Origin: Aureispira sp963837355
GTDB taxonomy: Bacteria > Bacteroidota > Bacteroidia > Chitinophagales > Saprospiraceae
Direction: 5' to 3'
NCBI GenBank assembly: GCA_963837355.1
Contig: CAWIMY010000007.1
Span: 1,736,001 to 1,800,000, forward strand
Length of the DNA: 64,000 nucleotides
Part shown: one piece after another, positions 56,505-64,000 of the stretch
How positions within the stretch are numbered: the first letter of the stretch is position 1
Layout of the letters: every line of letters starts with the position of its first letter
The notes under the pieces: generated by a model
Told to the model about the DNA's origin: nothing
The model's database searches: none
Seen by the model: only the letters and a program-made list of their open reading frames with translations
Made by a program: the position numbers and the translations under genes

Positions 56505-57408
56505 TTACAGGTATTACTGGGGACTGTGGTTGTTGTTAATTACATCATCTCTCGTCGCTCAAACTACGCCACCCACTAGCAATCAATTAAAGCTCGTCTC
56601 TTGGAATATACAACTGTTGCCGCGCAGCTTTAGCCTATTTTCTAACGCCTTACGCAAAAAACAGCGGCTGAGAACACCTTGGATTATAGAACACTGCTTA
56701 CAAGCAGAGTACGATGTCCTTGTTTTTCAGGAAGTCTTTGATCGCCCTTTGTCCAAAAAAATACAACGGGAATTAAGCGCTGCGTACCCTTATCAAGTGA
56801 AACCTTTGCGTAAAGCAGGGCGCTTGACCAGTAGCGGAATTTTAATTGTTAGTAAATGGCCGATAGAACGAATAGGAGCCACGGTGTACCCCAAAGGCGT
56901 ACACGAAGATGGTTTTGCCGCTAAAGGATGCACGGTCGTCCAATTAAATAAGGAAGGAAAAAGCCTATATATCGCAGGGACGCACCTGCAAGCGGGTAAT
57001 TCAGACGCTGCCAAGGCGCAGCGCTCTATTCAATACCGCGCCATCAAAACACTCTTGGACGAAACCACCAATGATAGTCTGCCCCTTATCGTAACGGGTG
57101 ATATGAATACGCGGCGGCAAGCTCCTGAAGCCTATCAAGAGATGCTCCGTGTTCTAGCTGTCGAAGACCAACCGTTGGACGAAGAACGCCCTTATACTAT
57201 TGATATTCAGAATACTTGGAATCCCAATGGACACAACCAACAATTGGACTACGTTTTGCTCCGTTCCCAAAAAAGTGCGTTGACCATTGTAGAACAAAAA
57301 ATACTACGGGTACAAAAAAAATGGAAGGAGCAAACCCTTGACTTAGCCGATCATTACGGTATCGTCGCCATTTTACAATGGGGGTTAGCTCCTTCCGAAA
57401 AAGAGTAA
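56464..57408 (+). CDS. Secreted sphingomyelinase-like endonuclease/exonuclease/phosphatase
   Basis: 314 residues from the ATG at 56464; no later start precedes the hydrophobic N-terminal segment, so the 41-base overlap with the DUF6089 gene is real. After the signal-like segment, the EEP fold shows VSWNIQLLPR, LVFQEVFDRP with the metal Glu, the GTHLQAG block, VTGDMNTRR, and late NGHNQQLDYVLLR and ADHYGIVA with the catalytic His. The order and the QL-P-R start resemble neutral sphingomyelinases, enzymes that cleave phosphodiesters in lipids. The substrate in this organism is unknown; nuclease or phosphatase activity is possible too. Confidence 0.85.
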   Translation: MQNQRRKIQAAGCNYRYYWGLWLLLITSSLVAQTTPPTSNQLKLVSWNIQLLPRSFSLFSNALRKKQRLRTPWIIEHCLQAEYDVLVFQEVFDRPLSKKIQRELSAAYPYQVKPLRKAGRLTSSGILIVSKWPIERIGATVYPKGVHEDGFAAKGCTVVQLNKEGKSLYIAGTHLQAGNSDAAKAQRSIQYRAIKTLLDETTNDSLPLIVTGDMNTRRQAPEAYQEMLRVLAVEDQPLDEERPYTIDIQNTWNPNGHNQQLDYVLLRSQKSALTIVEQKILRVQKKWKEQTLDLADHYGIVAILQWGLAPSEKE

Positions 57409-57421
57409 AAAAGCAAGCCGC

Positions 57422-57994
57422 TTAGATTTTGCCGCCGCTAGTAATTTCGTGCAAGTCAATTGTTTCTTCGGATAGTTGCTTACAGTAAACATCCGTCAAC
57501 AAAATACCTTTGTCCTCAGCACCGCCCAAGATAGAAACGGCATGAAAACCAATTTTAGTGCGGTCGCTAGGGGCAGTAAATTCGACTTCTTTGTAAGAAA
57601 AGCTCGCTTTTGCATTTTGATTGTCTAACGTTTTGGTAAAGACCACTTGGCCACCCGCCATAACAATCAACTGTTTTTTGCCTGCATCGGGGCGATGGGC
57701 ATAAGCAAACATCAATTTATAGCGCTTGCCAGGTTCGGTGATGACAAATTGTTGTACGGCCGATTGTTGGTCGAGTTCAACAAAATTTGTCCCTATAAAA
57801 TTATCCGCTAAGCCATAATCTTTGTACGAAGTAGCGTGTTCTATGTGCGCCTTAATCGGATTATCCTTATTGACTAATAATACTTCCCAGTACGATGTAC
57901 CTTCTGTGAATTGGCCATTTTTGACGAGGTTATCTTGAGCACTCATGGCCCAAGTTTGGAATAAAATAAAGCTGAATAAGAATAATTGTTTCAT
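57422..57994 (-). CDS. Secreted carbohydrate-binding-like (DUF642-type) protein
   Basis: 190 residues. Signal peptide residues 1-19 (MKQLFLFSFILFQTWAMSAQ). The mature protein begins DNLVKNGQFTEGTSYWEV, the start of galactose-binding-like beta-sandwiches such as CBM4/9 or DUF642, followed by QQFVITEPGKRYKLMFAYAHRP, which is a typical next strand pair. No enzyme domain is attached, so it is probably a stand-alone binding protein in the periplasm or on the surface. Ligand unknown. Confidence 0.75.
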   Translation of the reverse strand: MKQLFLFSFILFQTWAMSAQDNLVKNGQFTEGTSYWEVLLVNKDNPIKAHIEHATSYKDYGLADNFIGTNFVELDQQSAVQQFVITEPGKRYKLMFAYAHRPDAGKKQLIVMAGGQVVFTKTLDNQNAKASFSYKEVEFTAPSDRTKIGFHAVSILGGAEDKGILLTDVYCKQLSEETIDLHEITSGGKI

Positions 57995-58392
57995 AATGAT
58001 AGTACAAAATACAAGTAAATAAAAAAGGGCAGCGATTAGGCCAATTATTTACCAATGTTGGAGAAAATACAAACTTACTCAAACTTATAAGTAAGTTCTA
58101 AGTTGAAAAAGAACAGAAATAGAGGAAAAGGCATCCTCCCATCAACGGAATCGCAACTGGCTAAGAGGATATTTTCAAGAATAGAAACAAAGACTTCTAT
58201 TAACTTGTTGTAACAAAGCTAGAATAACCAACTAGGTGTTATTAATGAACGAAGATCCTTGTTGGCTTTCTCCTTAGCATAAAATAGGCCAAAAATACAA
58301 ATGACTCCCAAAGAATAACTATTTAGCCTTCCTGTTATACACAGATTATAATAACAAAAATTTATCCAATTCACTTTAAAAATATCCATCAC
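57995..58392. other. 400-base divergent region
   Basis: AT-rich region between the DUF642-like gene (minus) and the small DUF3185 gene (plus). No gene, tRNA or strong hairpin was seen. Confidence 0.45.
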
Positions 58393-58605
58393 ATGAATAA
58401 GACTATTGCTACTATATTACTCGTTGTTGGTATTGCTGTTGGCCTCTTTGGATTCAACAAATATAACAATAGTGTTGACAGTGTTAATATCATCGGCCTA
58501 GAAATTTCTGCACAAGATGAAAGCAGCACCAATGAAGCTTATCTGCTCATGGGAGTAGGGGTTCTTTTAGCAATTGGCGGGCTTGTTGGCTTGGTTAAGA
58601 GCTAA
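58393..58605 (+). CDS. DUF3185 family small membrane protein
   Basis: 70 residues. Two transmembrane helices (MNKTIATILLVVGIAVGLFGF and YLLMGVGVLLAIGGLVGLV) flank a short hydrophilic loop (SAQDESSTNE). The layout and the early GLFGFNKYNNS match DUF3185, of unknown function. Stands alone. Confidence 0.85.
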   Translation: MNKTIATILLVVGIAVGLFGFNKYNNSVDSVNIIGLEISAQDESSTNEAYLLMGVGVLLAIGGLVGLVKS

Positions 58606-58804
58606 AAAGTAGAGTTCCTTTCTTAGCTGTATCTCAAGCCAAGATACTTTTTGTTGTAATTTTATAAAAGCGCTAAAAAAAATCCACGAGATTTTGTAAA
58701 TTCGTACCTAATCGTTTGGTCATCTGCTATCTCCCCTCAAGACCGACGAAAATAGCATCACCGCTCACCCAATAGTTGTTGATGTATTACTCGTTTTTAT
58801 AATC

Positions 58805-60670
58805 ATGTCCCGTATGAGATTTTTTTTAGCCTTTCTTTTTTCTAGCAGTTGCTTTTGTGCAATGGCTCAACAAGACCATGCGTCTACCCAACGGGCAGGA
58901 GCCCGCAGCAGTCTGGCACCTTTTTATCATGGAGTGGCCTCAGGCGATCCTTTGAGTGATGCCGTAATTATCTGGACGCGCCTTACTACGACCGATACCA
59001 CCGCGCTGGTTCATTGGCGCATCGCGACGGATACGGCTATGGTCAACTTGGTAGATTCAGGGCACGTAACGACTAGCAATGCGATCGACTATACCGTCAA
59101 AGTAGATGTTACCAACTTACAAGCCAATCAATTTTATTACTACGAATTTGAGCACAGCGGCCAGTTGTCTGTTATTGGGCGAACCAAAACAGCTCCTGTG
59201 GGCGATGTTGACAGCTTGCGTTTTGCGGTAGTTTCCTGTGCCTCTTATGCCCACGGATATTTCAATGTGTACGATAGAATTCGAGAGCGCAATGATATTT
59301 CGGCTGTGTTGCACTTAGGTGATTATTATTACGAATACGGCAACAATAACACCAACGGTGGTCGTCCTTACCAACCTGCTACCGAAATTACTCGATTGAG
59401 CGATTACCGAATGCGCTTGTCGCACTACCGCCTTGATGCTTCGTTGATGCGTGTACACCAACAATATCCATTTATTTGTGTGTGGGACGACCATGAAACT
59501 GCCAACAATTCTTGGACAGGTGGTGCTGATAACCACAATGCAGGAGAAGGCAACTGGTTTAACCGAAAAGCAGAAGCAATTAAAGCGTATTACGAATGGA
59601 TGCCTGTACGAATGCCTGACCCAGCTGTAGATTCTCAACGGATTTACCGCCAGTTTCGCTATGGTGACTTAATGGACTTACACATCTTGGATACGCGCCT
59701 AGCAGGCCGCCAAGAGCAAGGGTGGAACAACGCCAATGATCCTAGCCGTACTATTTTGGGTCGCCCGCAGTTTGATTGGTTGTGCAACAACCTCGATACC
59801 TCCACAGCTCAATGGCAAGTAATTGGACAACAAGTAATGATGGCTCCTTTTAGGGTAAATCCTTTGCCTTTTGGGCAACAATATGGCAACAGTGATCAGT
59901 GGGATGGGTACGAAACGGAACGCCGCAATTTGTACGATTCTATTTTTGCTAATAATGTAGAAAACGTCGTAATCTTGACAGGGGACATCCATACCTCTTG
60001 GGCAAATGATTTGCCAACGCCTACCTATAATCCTAGCACAGGGTCAGGTTCGGCAGGAGTAGAATTTGTAGTCACTAGTGTCACTTCCCCAGGCTTGCCC
60101 GCTGCACAAACCGTAGGGGTGGCCTTATTGCGCCAGCTCAACGACCATATGAAATACATTGAGTTGTCTTCCAAAGGCTATTATATTTTGGATGTAAACA
60201 AGATTCGTGCGCAAGCCGATTGGTATTTTGTAGATCGTGTAGATCAAGTCAGTACGGTAGAAAACTACGCTACGTCTTGGAAGACAGACGATCTGAGCCG
60301 CCACTTGACCACCGCCCCAAGTGCTGCTCTACCCAATACCACCCAAATCGGTGTTCCTGCCCCTTTCTATCCACGGAACATTATCACCAGCAACAACGAC
60401 TTACAACAACTAGATGCCGTTTTGTTGAGCGTTTACCCCAATCCTTTCAAGGAGCAATTGACCGTCCAATACACCTTGACGGAAGAAGGGCCTGTCCAAT
60501 TGCATTTATTGGATGCGTTGGGCAGAACATTGGCCAGCCAAAGTTTAGGCACTGTACCCGCAGGCTTACAACGTGCCACGCTAACTTGGCGCAACTTGGT
60601 GCCAGGTACGTACATTCTACTAGTTGACCTAAACGGCAAAAAGCAACAGCGCATACTGGTTAAGCGCTAG
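58805..60670 (+). CDS. PhoD-like phosphatase with type IX sorting domain
   Basis: 621 residues. Signal peptide residues 1-21 (ending in AMAQ). A PhoD N-terminal domain starts with FYHGVASGDPLSDAVIIWTRL, followed by the metallophosphatase core: HLGDYYYEYG, VWDDHETANN, ILTGDIHTSW. The C-terminal 75 residues are a type A secretion signal: VYPNPFKEQLTVQYTL with the typical NPF, then LLDALGRTLAS and GTYILLV. So it should be exported by the type IX system and attached to or released from the cell surface. PhoD enzymes hydrolyse phosphodiesters and monoesters, often under phosphate limitation. A terminator follows. Confidence 0.93.
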   Translation: MSRMRFFLAFLFSSSCFCAMAQQDHASTQRAGARSSLAPFYHGVASGDPLSDAVIIWTRLTTTDTTALVHWRIATDTAMVNLVDSGHVTTSNAIDYTVKVDVTNLQANQFYYYEFEHSGQLSVIGRTKTAPVGDVDSLRFAVVSCASYAHGYFNVYDRIRERNDISAVLHLGDYYYEYGNNNTNGGRPYQPATEITRLSDYRMRLSHYRLDASLMRVHQQYPFICVWDDHETANNSWTGGADNHNAGEGNWFNRKAEAIKAYYEWMPVRMPDPAVDSQRIYRQFRYGDLMDLHILDTRLAGRQEQGWNNANDPSRTILGRPQFDWLCNNLDTSTAQWQVIGQQVMMAPFRVNPLPFGQQYGNSDQWDGYETERRNLYDSIFANNVENVVILTGDIHTSWANDLPTPTYNPSTGSGSAGVEFVVTSVTSPGLPAAQTVGVALLRQLNDHMKYIELSSKGYYILDVNKIRAQADWYFVDRVDQVSTVENYATSWKTDDLSRHLTTAPSAALPNTTQIGVPAPFYPRNIITSNNDLQQLDAVLLSVYPNPFKEQLTVQYTLTEEGPVQLHLLDALGRTLASQSLGTVPAGLQRATLTWRNLVPGTYILLVDLNGKKQQRILVKR

Positions 60671-60699
60671 CGAGTACTTAATAAGAAGCAACCTACAAC

Positions 60700-60747
60700 A
60701 TCGGCTATCCGCTCTATAAAATACAAGAGCCGATAGCCGATTTTTTT
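60700..60747 (+). terminator. Intrinsic terminator after PhoD-like gene
   Basis: The arms 60700-60709 and 60732-60741 form a 10-bp stem extended by an inner AGAGC/GCTCT pairing, and a run of seven T follows. It lies 30 bases after the stop codon. Confidence 0.85.
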
Positions 60748-60775
60748 ATAAGAGACAATTTATAAAGAAAAGCAC

Positions 60776-61285
60776 TTAAGCGCCAAAAGTCTGTACCCAA
60801 TAGCCATTGATAAAAGCAATGCCAATATAGCGATAATCAGAATTGAGAATATTGACGCGGTGGCCTTTGCTCCTCATCCAACCCGCCATAACTGACTGGG
60901 AAGAGGTGTGCCCCATTGCAATGTTTTCTGCCCAACCGAACCAGCGCGTCTCCGAGAAATGGTTCAAGCGCTCTGTAAAAGAGCAAATTCGCTTTTTTCG
61001 GCCATTGACACGATCGTAAGAATCGTGTTCAAAATAATCATCGGTCGCCATATCTTGCGCATGGTAGCGCGCTACGCGGCTCAACTCAGGGTGAAGCACC
61101 AAGGGTTTCATGCCACGGCGTTTACGCACTTGATTGACCATCGTCAAGACCTCTTGTTCCCATTGCTCATTAGAAGAAGGAATCGGGGTAGTATTGGCGG
61201 GCAAATTTTGGTGTAATTGTGCAAAAACAGCCGTTTGTATTCCTATTCCAACCAAAACTAACAAAATAAATTTTAGATACCACAT
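60776..61285 (-). CDS. Secreted CAP (SCP/PR-1) domain protein
   Basis: 169 residues from the ATG at 61285 (MWYLKFILLVLVG...); a GTG 12 bases upstream is less likely. After the signal peptide, the CAP fold is clear: VNQVRKRRGMKPLVLHPELSRVARYHAQDMA with the conserved Arg and His, GWAENIAMG, VMAGWMRSKGHRVNILN with the second His and Glu, and the final YIGIAFINGYWVQTFG. Members act as small secreted proteins, some binding sterols or inhibiting proteases; the role here is unknown. Convergent with the PhoD-like gene. Confidence 0.9.
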   Translation of the reverse strand: MWYLKFILLVLVGIGIQTAVFAQLHQNLPANTTPIPSSNEQWEQEVLTMVNQVRKRRGMKPLVLHPELSRVARYHAQDMATDDYFEHDSYDRVNGRKKRICSFTERLNHFSETRWFGWAENIAMGHTSSQSVMAGWMRSKGHRVNILNSDYRYIGIAFINGYWVQTFGA

Positions 61286-61473
61286 ACTTATTAGCACACT
61301 TTTAAAACCCTACAAAGGGTTAACGGGTTATGAAAGAGAATTAAGCGAGAATAAAAACAAAGGGCAACTTGGTACGATTGTTCCTATAGATAAAGTACTA
61401 TTTTGCTAACTTTATGCCAAGTTTTCATTCTACCACCCTACAAGGAACCACTATTTTCAACTATACTATTTCT

Positions 61474-62934
61474 ATGAGATATACACTTACTTTTTTTCTT
61501 TGCTGCTGTAGTAGCCTGCTGTTGTGGGCACAGAGCGACGTTACCGTTATTGGTTATGTTTATGAAAGTAATAATCGAGGCTATCTCAATGGGGTAGAAG
61601 TAAGTTTGCAAGCGGCTGGGCAAGAAGCTACTTACAAGGCGGTAACGGATTTACGGGGTAAGTTTGAGTTGCGATTGCCGATTACGGATAATCCTTATTT
61701 AGTAACGGCTAAGAAAACGGCGTTTAAGCCTTCCAGTGTGCAGCTTTCTACCAAAGGCAAGCGCCGCGACGAAGGCGTTTTTACCAAAATAGAGATGACG
61801 CGGCTCCCTGGATATCGCTTAGAAATGGCCATCACGGAGTTGGTCAATGAACGCGATTCGACTACTCCCGCTTATGGCGTGGAAGACGTGAAAATTGAGG
61901 TGTACAACAATACACTTCAGAAGGAAATTCACAATGCGGTAAATACGTCTAAGCACGCGCTGGAATTCTACTTAGAACAAGGAACCGAATACATTTTTCT
62001 GTTGCGAAAGAAAGGCTATTATACCAAACGGATGCGCGCCAATGTCAACGTCAATGGTTGCTTGCTGTGCATGGAAGGGTTTGGGACGGTACAGCCAGGC
62101 GTTACCTCCAATCTTACCAAGGAAAACACAATGGGAACGCTACAAGCCAATGTTAAAATGCGGCAGTTAGTGTTGAATGAGCGCACCGAACTAGAGAATA
62201 TTTATTACGATTTAGGTCTGGCAACCTTGCGCCCCGAAGCTTATGGAGAGCTCAATGAGCTTATCAAATTACTCTACGACAACCCGCAGGTAGTCGTAGA
62301 AATTAGTTCTCATACCGATAGCCGAGGAAACAATCAAGCCAACTTAGAATTATCACAACGCCGCGCCAATTCGGTTATTCAATACATTAAGCAACGTGTC
62401 AAACTAAAACCCAATCAAATTGTTGCCAAGGGCTATGGCGAAACGCGCCCTGTAAATGTCTGTGTAGATGGGGTAGAGTGTAGCGAAGAATCGCACCAAG
62501 CCAATCGCCGTACGGAGTTGTTGGTAGTGGACATTAAGGCAGAAGATCCCGCTCAGGTACGCTCTCTATCGTCGATGATGCAAGAGCAAAATTTTGACCT
62601 TATTTTAGCCGCCAATACCAGCGCGTATTCGTCAGGAGATGAAAAATCCAATGAGCGCCCCCATCGCGCCACGCCTTCTAAGCCTCAGAATATTGACCGC
62701 ACTTACTCGGGGTATAAAATACAGTTGCTAGAACAGAAAGGCCGCTTATCCACGGATCAATTCGTTTTTTACGAGTTTGATAAAGTTACCATAGACCTCT
62801 TGGCCGCTGACCGTTACGCTTTTTTGGTAGGAAATTATGAGACAGAGGCAGCCGCTCAAGCGGCGGTGCAAAATTTTGCAAAAAGTTACCCCAACGCCAC
62901 CATTGTACGTTACGAAGAAGGCTTACGCCATTGA
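61474..62934 (+). CDS. OmpA-SPOR envelope protein
   Basis: 486 residues from the ATG at 61474, which opens a signal peptide rich in cysteine (MRYTLTFFLCCCSSLLLWAQ). A carboxypeptidase-regulatory-like domain follows (VIGYVYESNNRGYLNGVEVSL, about 24-105), then a beta-rich segment and an OmpA-like domain (YDLGLATLRPEAYGELNELI, ISSHTDSRGNNQANLELSQRRANSVIQYI, GYGETRPVN, NRRTELLVV), which binds peptidoglycan. The C-terminus is SPOR-like (YKIQLLEQ...YAFLVGNYETEAAAQAAVQNF). It should link the outer membrane to the cell wall. Part of its 3' end overlaps an unexplained frame at 62903-63169. Confidence 0.88.
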   Translation: MRYTLTFFLCCCSSLLLWAQSDVTVIGYVYESNNRGYLNGVEVSLQAAGQEATYKAVTDLRGKFELRLPITDNPYLVTAKKTAFKPSSVQLSTKGKRRDEGVFTKIEMTRLPGYRLEMAITELVNERDSTTPAYGVEDVKIEVYNNTLQKEIHNAVNTSKHALEFYLEQGTEYIFLLRKKGYYTKRMRANVNVNGCLLCMEGFGTVQPGVTSNLTKENTMGTLQANVKMRQLVLNERTELENIYYDLGLATLRPEAYGELNELIKLLYDNPQVVVEISSHTDSRGNNQANLELSQRRANSVIQYIKQRVKLKPNQIVAKGYGETRPVNVCVDGVECSEESHQANRRTELLVVDIKAEDPAQVRSLSSMMQEQNFDLILAANTSAYSSGDEKSNERPHRATPSKPQNIDRTYSGYKIQLLEQKGRLSTDQFVFYEFDKVTIDLLAADRYAFLVGNYETEAAAQAAVQNFAKSYPNATIVRYEEGLRH

Positions 62935-63169
62935 TAGTGTCTACGAAAATACGCCCACAGGGATAAAAATACGGCTCCACCATTCCAGAGGAACTGCTGT
63001 GTTTAACCTCTCGGAGACGGCTTTTAATGGAATTTATCAGTTAGGAGACAAGACCCAAGCAAACTATTTTATACCCATAGCCAATGCTCCCCATTTTGAT
63101 CTGCTTGTCAACCATTGTCCCAGTCAAAAAGTAATCGAGTACGCGCCTTTTTACAGCTCCTACAAGTAA
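62903..63169 (+). CDS. Unknown frame overlapping the OmpA gene end
   Basis: An open frame reaches a stop at 63169. The 3' part (IDSVYENTPTGIKIRLHHSRG, FNLSETAFNGIYQLGDK, APHFDLLVNHCPSQKVIEYAPF) looks like real protein, about 80 residues. The only in-frame start near the OmpA stop is a TTG at 62903, which overlaps the OmpA frame by 32 bases. An alternative is that one extra C near 62928-62930 splits the true OmpA protein, which would then continue into this frame. Both are open; family unknown. It overlaps the convergent cytidine deaminase by 10 bases. Confidence 0.45.
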   Translation: MYVTKKAYAIDSVYENTPTGIKIRLHHSRGTAVFNLSETAFNGIYQLGDKTQANYFIPIANAPHFDLLVNHCPSQKVIEYAPFYSSYK

Positions 63170-63642
63170 GAAGAATCAAATACTAGGGGCAAAATATCCT
63201 TGATGCTCTCGATGCAATAAATAACACCAGAATCGCCTTGTAACACTAAGCGAATTGGGTGTTTATGCCGCATCTCACTTTCAAATAACACCTGCCGACA
63301 AGAGCCACAGGGGGGCACAGGGCGGTCAATGGTACCATTGGCACTTTTTATAGTAATGGCGACCGCTACGACGGGAGTGTCGGGATATTGTGCGGCTGCC
63401 GAAAAGAGCGCCACGCGTTCGCCACAAAGCGTAACGGGGTACGCGGCATTTTCTTGATTACAACCACGTATGATTTTGCCATTGGCCAACAAAGCGGCTG
63501 CACCTACTTTAAAATTAGAATAGGGCGCGTAAGCCACTAACGCGGCTTGTTTGGCCTCTGCCAAGAGTGCCGCATCGGCAGTGGATAGTTCGTTGGTATT
63601 GGCAGCCTCTTGAATCTCGGCCTGCAAGGTAATTTTTTTCAT
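63160..63642 (-). CDS. cdd: Cytidine deaminase
   Basis: 160 residues. The zinc site is complete: TLCGERVALFSAA with the first Cys and catalytic Glu (residues about 84-89) and PPCGSCRQVLFE with the other two Cys (about 123-132). YAPYSNFKVGAAALL is the typical N-terminal block. The size fits the tetrameric type. The enzyme deaminates cytidine and deoxycytidine in pyrimidine salvage, cytoplasmic. Confidence 0.95.
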   Translation of the reverse strand: MKKITLQAEIQEAANTNELSTADAALLAEAKQAALVAYAPYSNFKVGAAALLANGKIIRGCNQENAAYPVTLCGERVALFSAAAQYPDTPVVAVAITIKSANGTIDRPVPPCGSCRQVLFESEMRHKHPIRLVLQGDSGVIYCIESIKDILPLVFDSSYL

Positions 63643-63855
63643 GCCCTTTGTTTGGAGTAAAATAGTCGATGGGGAATTATGGTTTCTATAGTAGGAACAC
63701 TACATTTGTTGCAAGTGTCACCAAGAATCCAACGCCATCCTACGCGGTGTTTTTTTAGGACATCGGTCGTCCAGCTTTAAATGGGCGATGGAGAAAAACG
63801 ATAGCCGATAAACTTACAAAAGTTGACGCTAAAAGCAACAAAAAACGGAATAAAA

Positions 63856-64000
63856 ATGAAGAAGATACTACTAATAGGCGCTGGCCTTTCTGCTACTTCC
63901 TTGATTGATTACCTGTTAGAACACGCTGAAATACACGATTGGCAACTCACTGTCGCCGATCAATCGCTAGCTTTGGCACAGCAAAAAGTAGCCAACCGCG
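63856..64000 (+). CDS. Saccharopine dehydrogenase-like oxidoreductase (3' end outside window)
   Basis: The first 48 codons, from an ATG at 63856. MKKILLIGAGLSATSLIDYLLEHAEIHDW starts a Rossmann fold with GAGLSA, the dinucleotide-binding glycine motif, and TVADQSLALAQQK has the acidic end of the second strand. This matches saccharopine dehydrogenase-like proteins (Lys9 group) common in Bacteroidota, involved in lysine metabolism. The rest of the gene lies beyond base 64000. Confidence 0.8.
   Translation, partial: MKKILLIGAGLSATSLIDYLLEHAEIHDWQLTVADQSLALAQQKVANR

Noticed and set aside
1..64000. tRNA, rRNA, CRISPR, insertion sequences and prophage genes
   Set aside because: I looked for tRNA T-arm patterns, direct repeats with regular spacing, transposases and terminal inverted repeats and found none that held up by eye; a dedicated scan would be needed to exclude short ones.

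Overview
The window looks like a chromosome segment of a Bacteroidota bacterium, most likely a marine or filamentous member of the Saprospiria (inference). The evidence is a TonB-dependent receptor with an N-terminal carboxypeptidase-regulatory domain, a PhoD-type phosphatase carrying a type IX secretion C-terminal sorting domain, a DUF6089 (PorG-like) outer-membrane protein, many lipoproteins, a signal peptidase with a DUF5684-like N-terminus, a DUF2452 gene, weak Shine-Dalgarno sites and a base composition of roughly 40-45% GC. No rRNA, tRNA, CRISPR array, insertion sequence or prophage was seen.

Layout. 1-1.1 kb: 3' part of a metallo-beta-lactamase-fold hydrolase and a convergent RluE-type pseudouridine synthase. 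1.15-9.3 kb: two tandem copies of a two-gene cassette, each a small beta-rich protein followed by a large secreted, C-terminally membrane-anchored TPR-CHAT (caspase-like) protein. 9.9-18 kb: small conserved protein, CCG-type Fe-S protein, glycoside-hydrolase-like protein, SPOR/peptidoglycan-binding protein, a lipoprotein with a SixA-type phosphatase domain, and an Opp-type solute-binding lipoprotein. 18.6-25.4 kb: frameshifted DUF2452 gene, then a TonB-dependent receptor flanked by two homologous beta-helix lipoproteins. 25.7-34.1 kb: mainly core functions (YiiX-like amidase, RpoN, SAM hydrolase, TrmD, GlsB-like protein, Dpm1-like glycosyltransferase, LepB, CdaA). 34.2-36.3 kb: calpain-like protease plus an overlapping small lipoprotein. 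36.4-43.1 kb: Nudix hydrolase, sterol-desaturase-like protein, PolB-like exonuclease, GH3-like protein, riboflavin synthase, TyrS. 43.2-45.8 kb: an unreported 51-residue gene, a degenerate pappalysin-like protein with a DUF4384-like tail, and an acidic lipoprotein. 46.4-51.2 kb: NhaC antiporter with a secreted N-terminal domain, TIGR03032-like protein, an unknown. 51.6-53.0 kb: a toxin, HTH antitoxin and SecB-like protein, probably a toxin-antitoxin-chaperone operon. 53.1-64 kb: ComEC, PorG-like protein, sphingomyelinase-like phosphodiesterase, PhoD phosphatase, CAP protein, OmpA-SPOR protein, cytidine deaminase and the start of a saccharopine-dehydrogenase-like gene.

The most interesting regions are the duplicated CHAT cassette, the calpain/lipoprotein pair, and the toxin-antitoxin-SecB-like operon. 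Six genes (DUF2452, one beta-helix lipoprotein, calpain, TIGR03032, HigB-like toxin, ComEC) are each interrupted by one-base indels, mostly in short homopolymers. These may be sequencing errors rather than real decay. Functions were assigned by reading the proteins; no database search was run.
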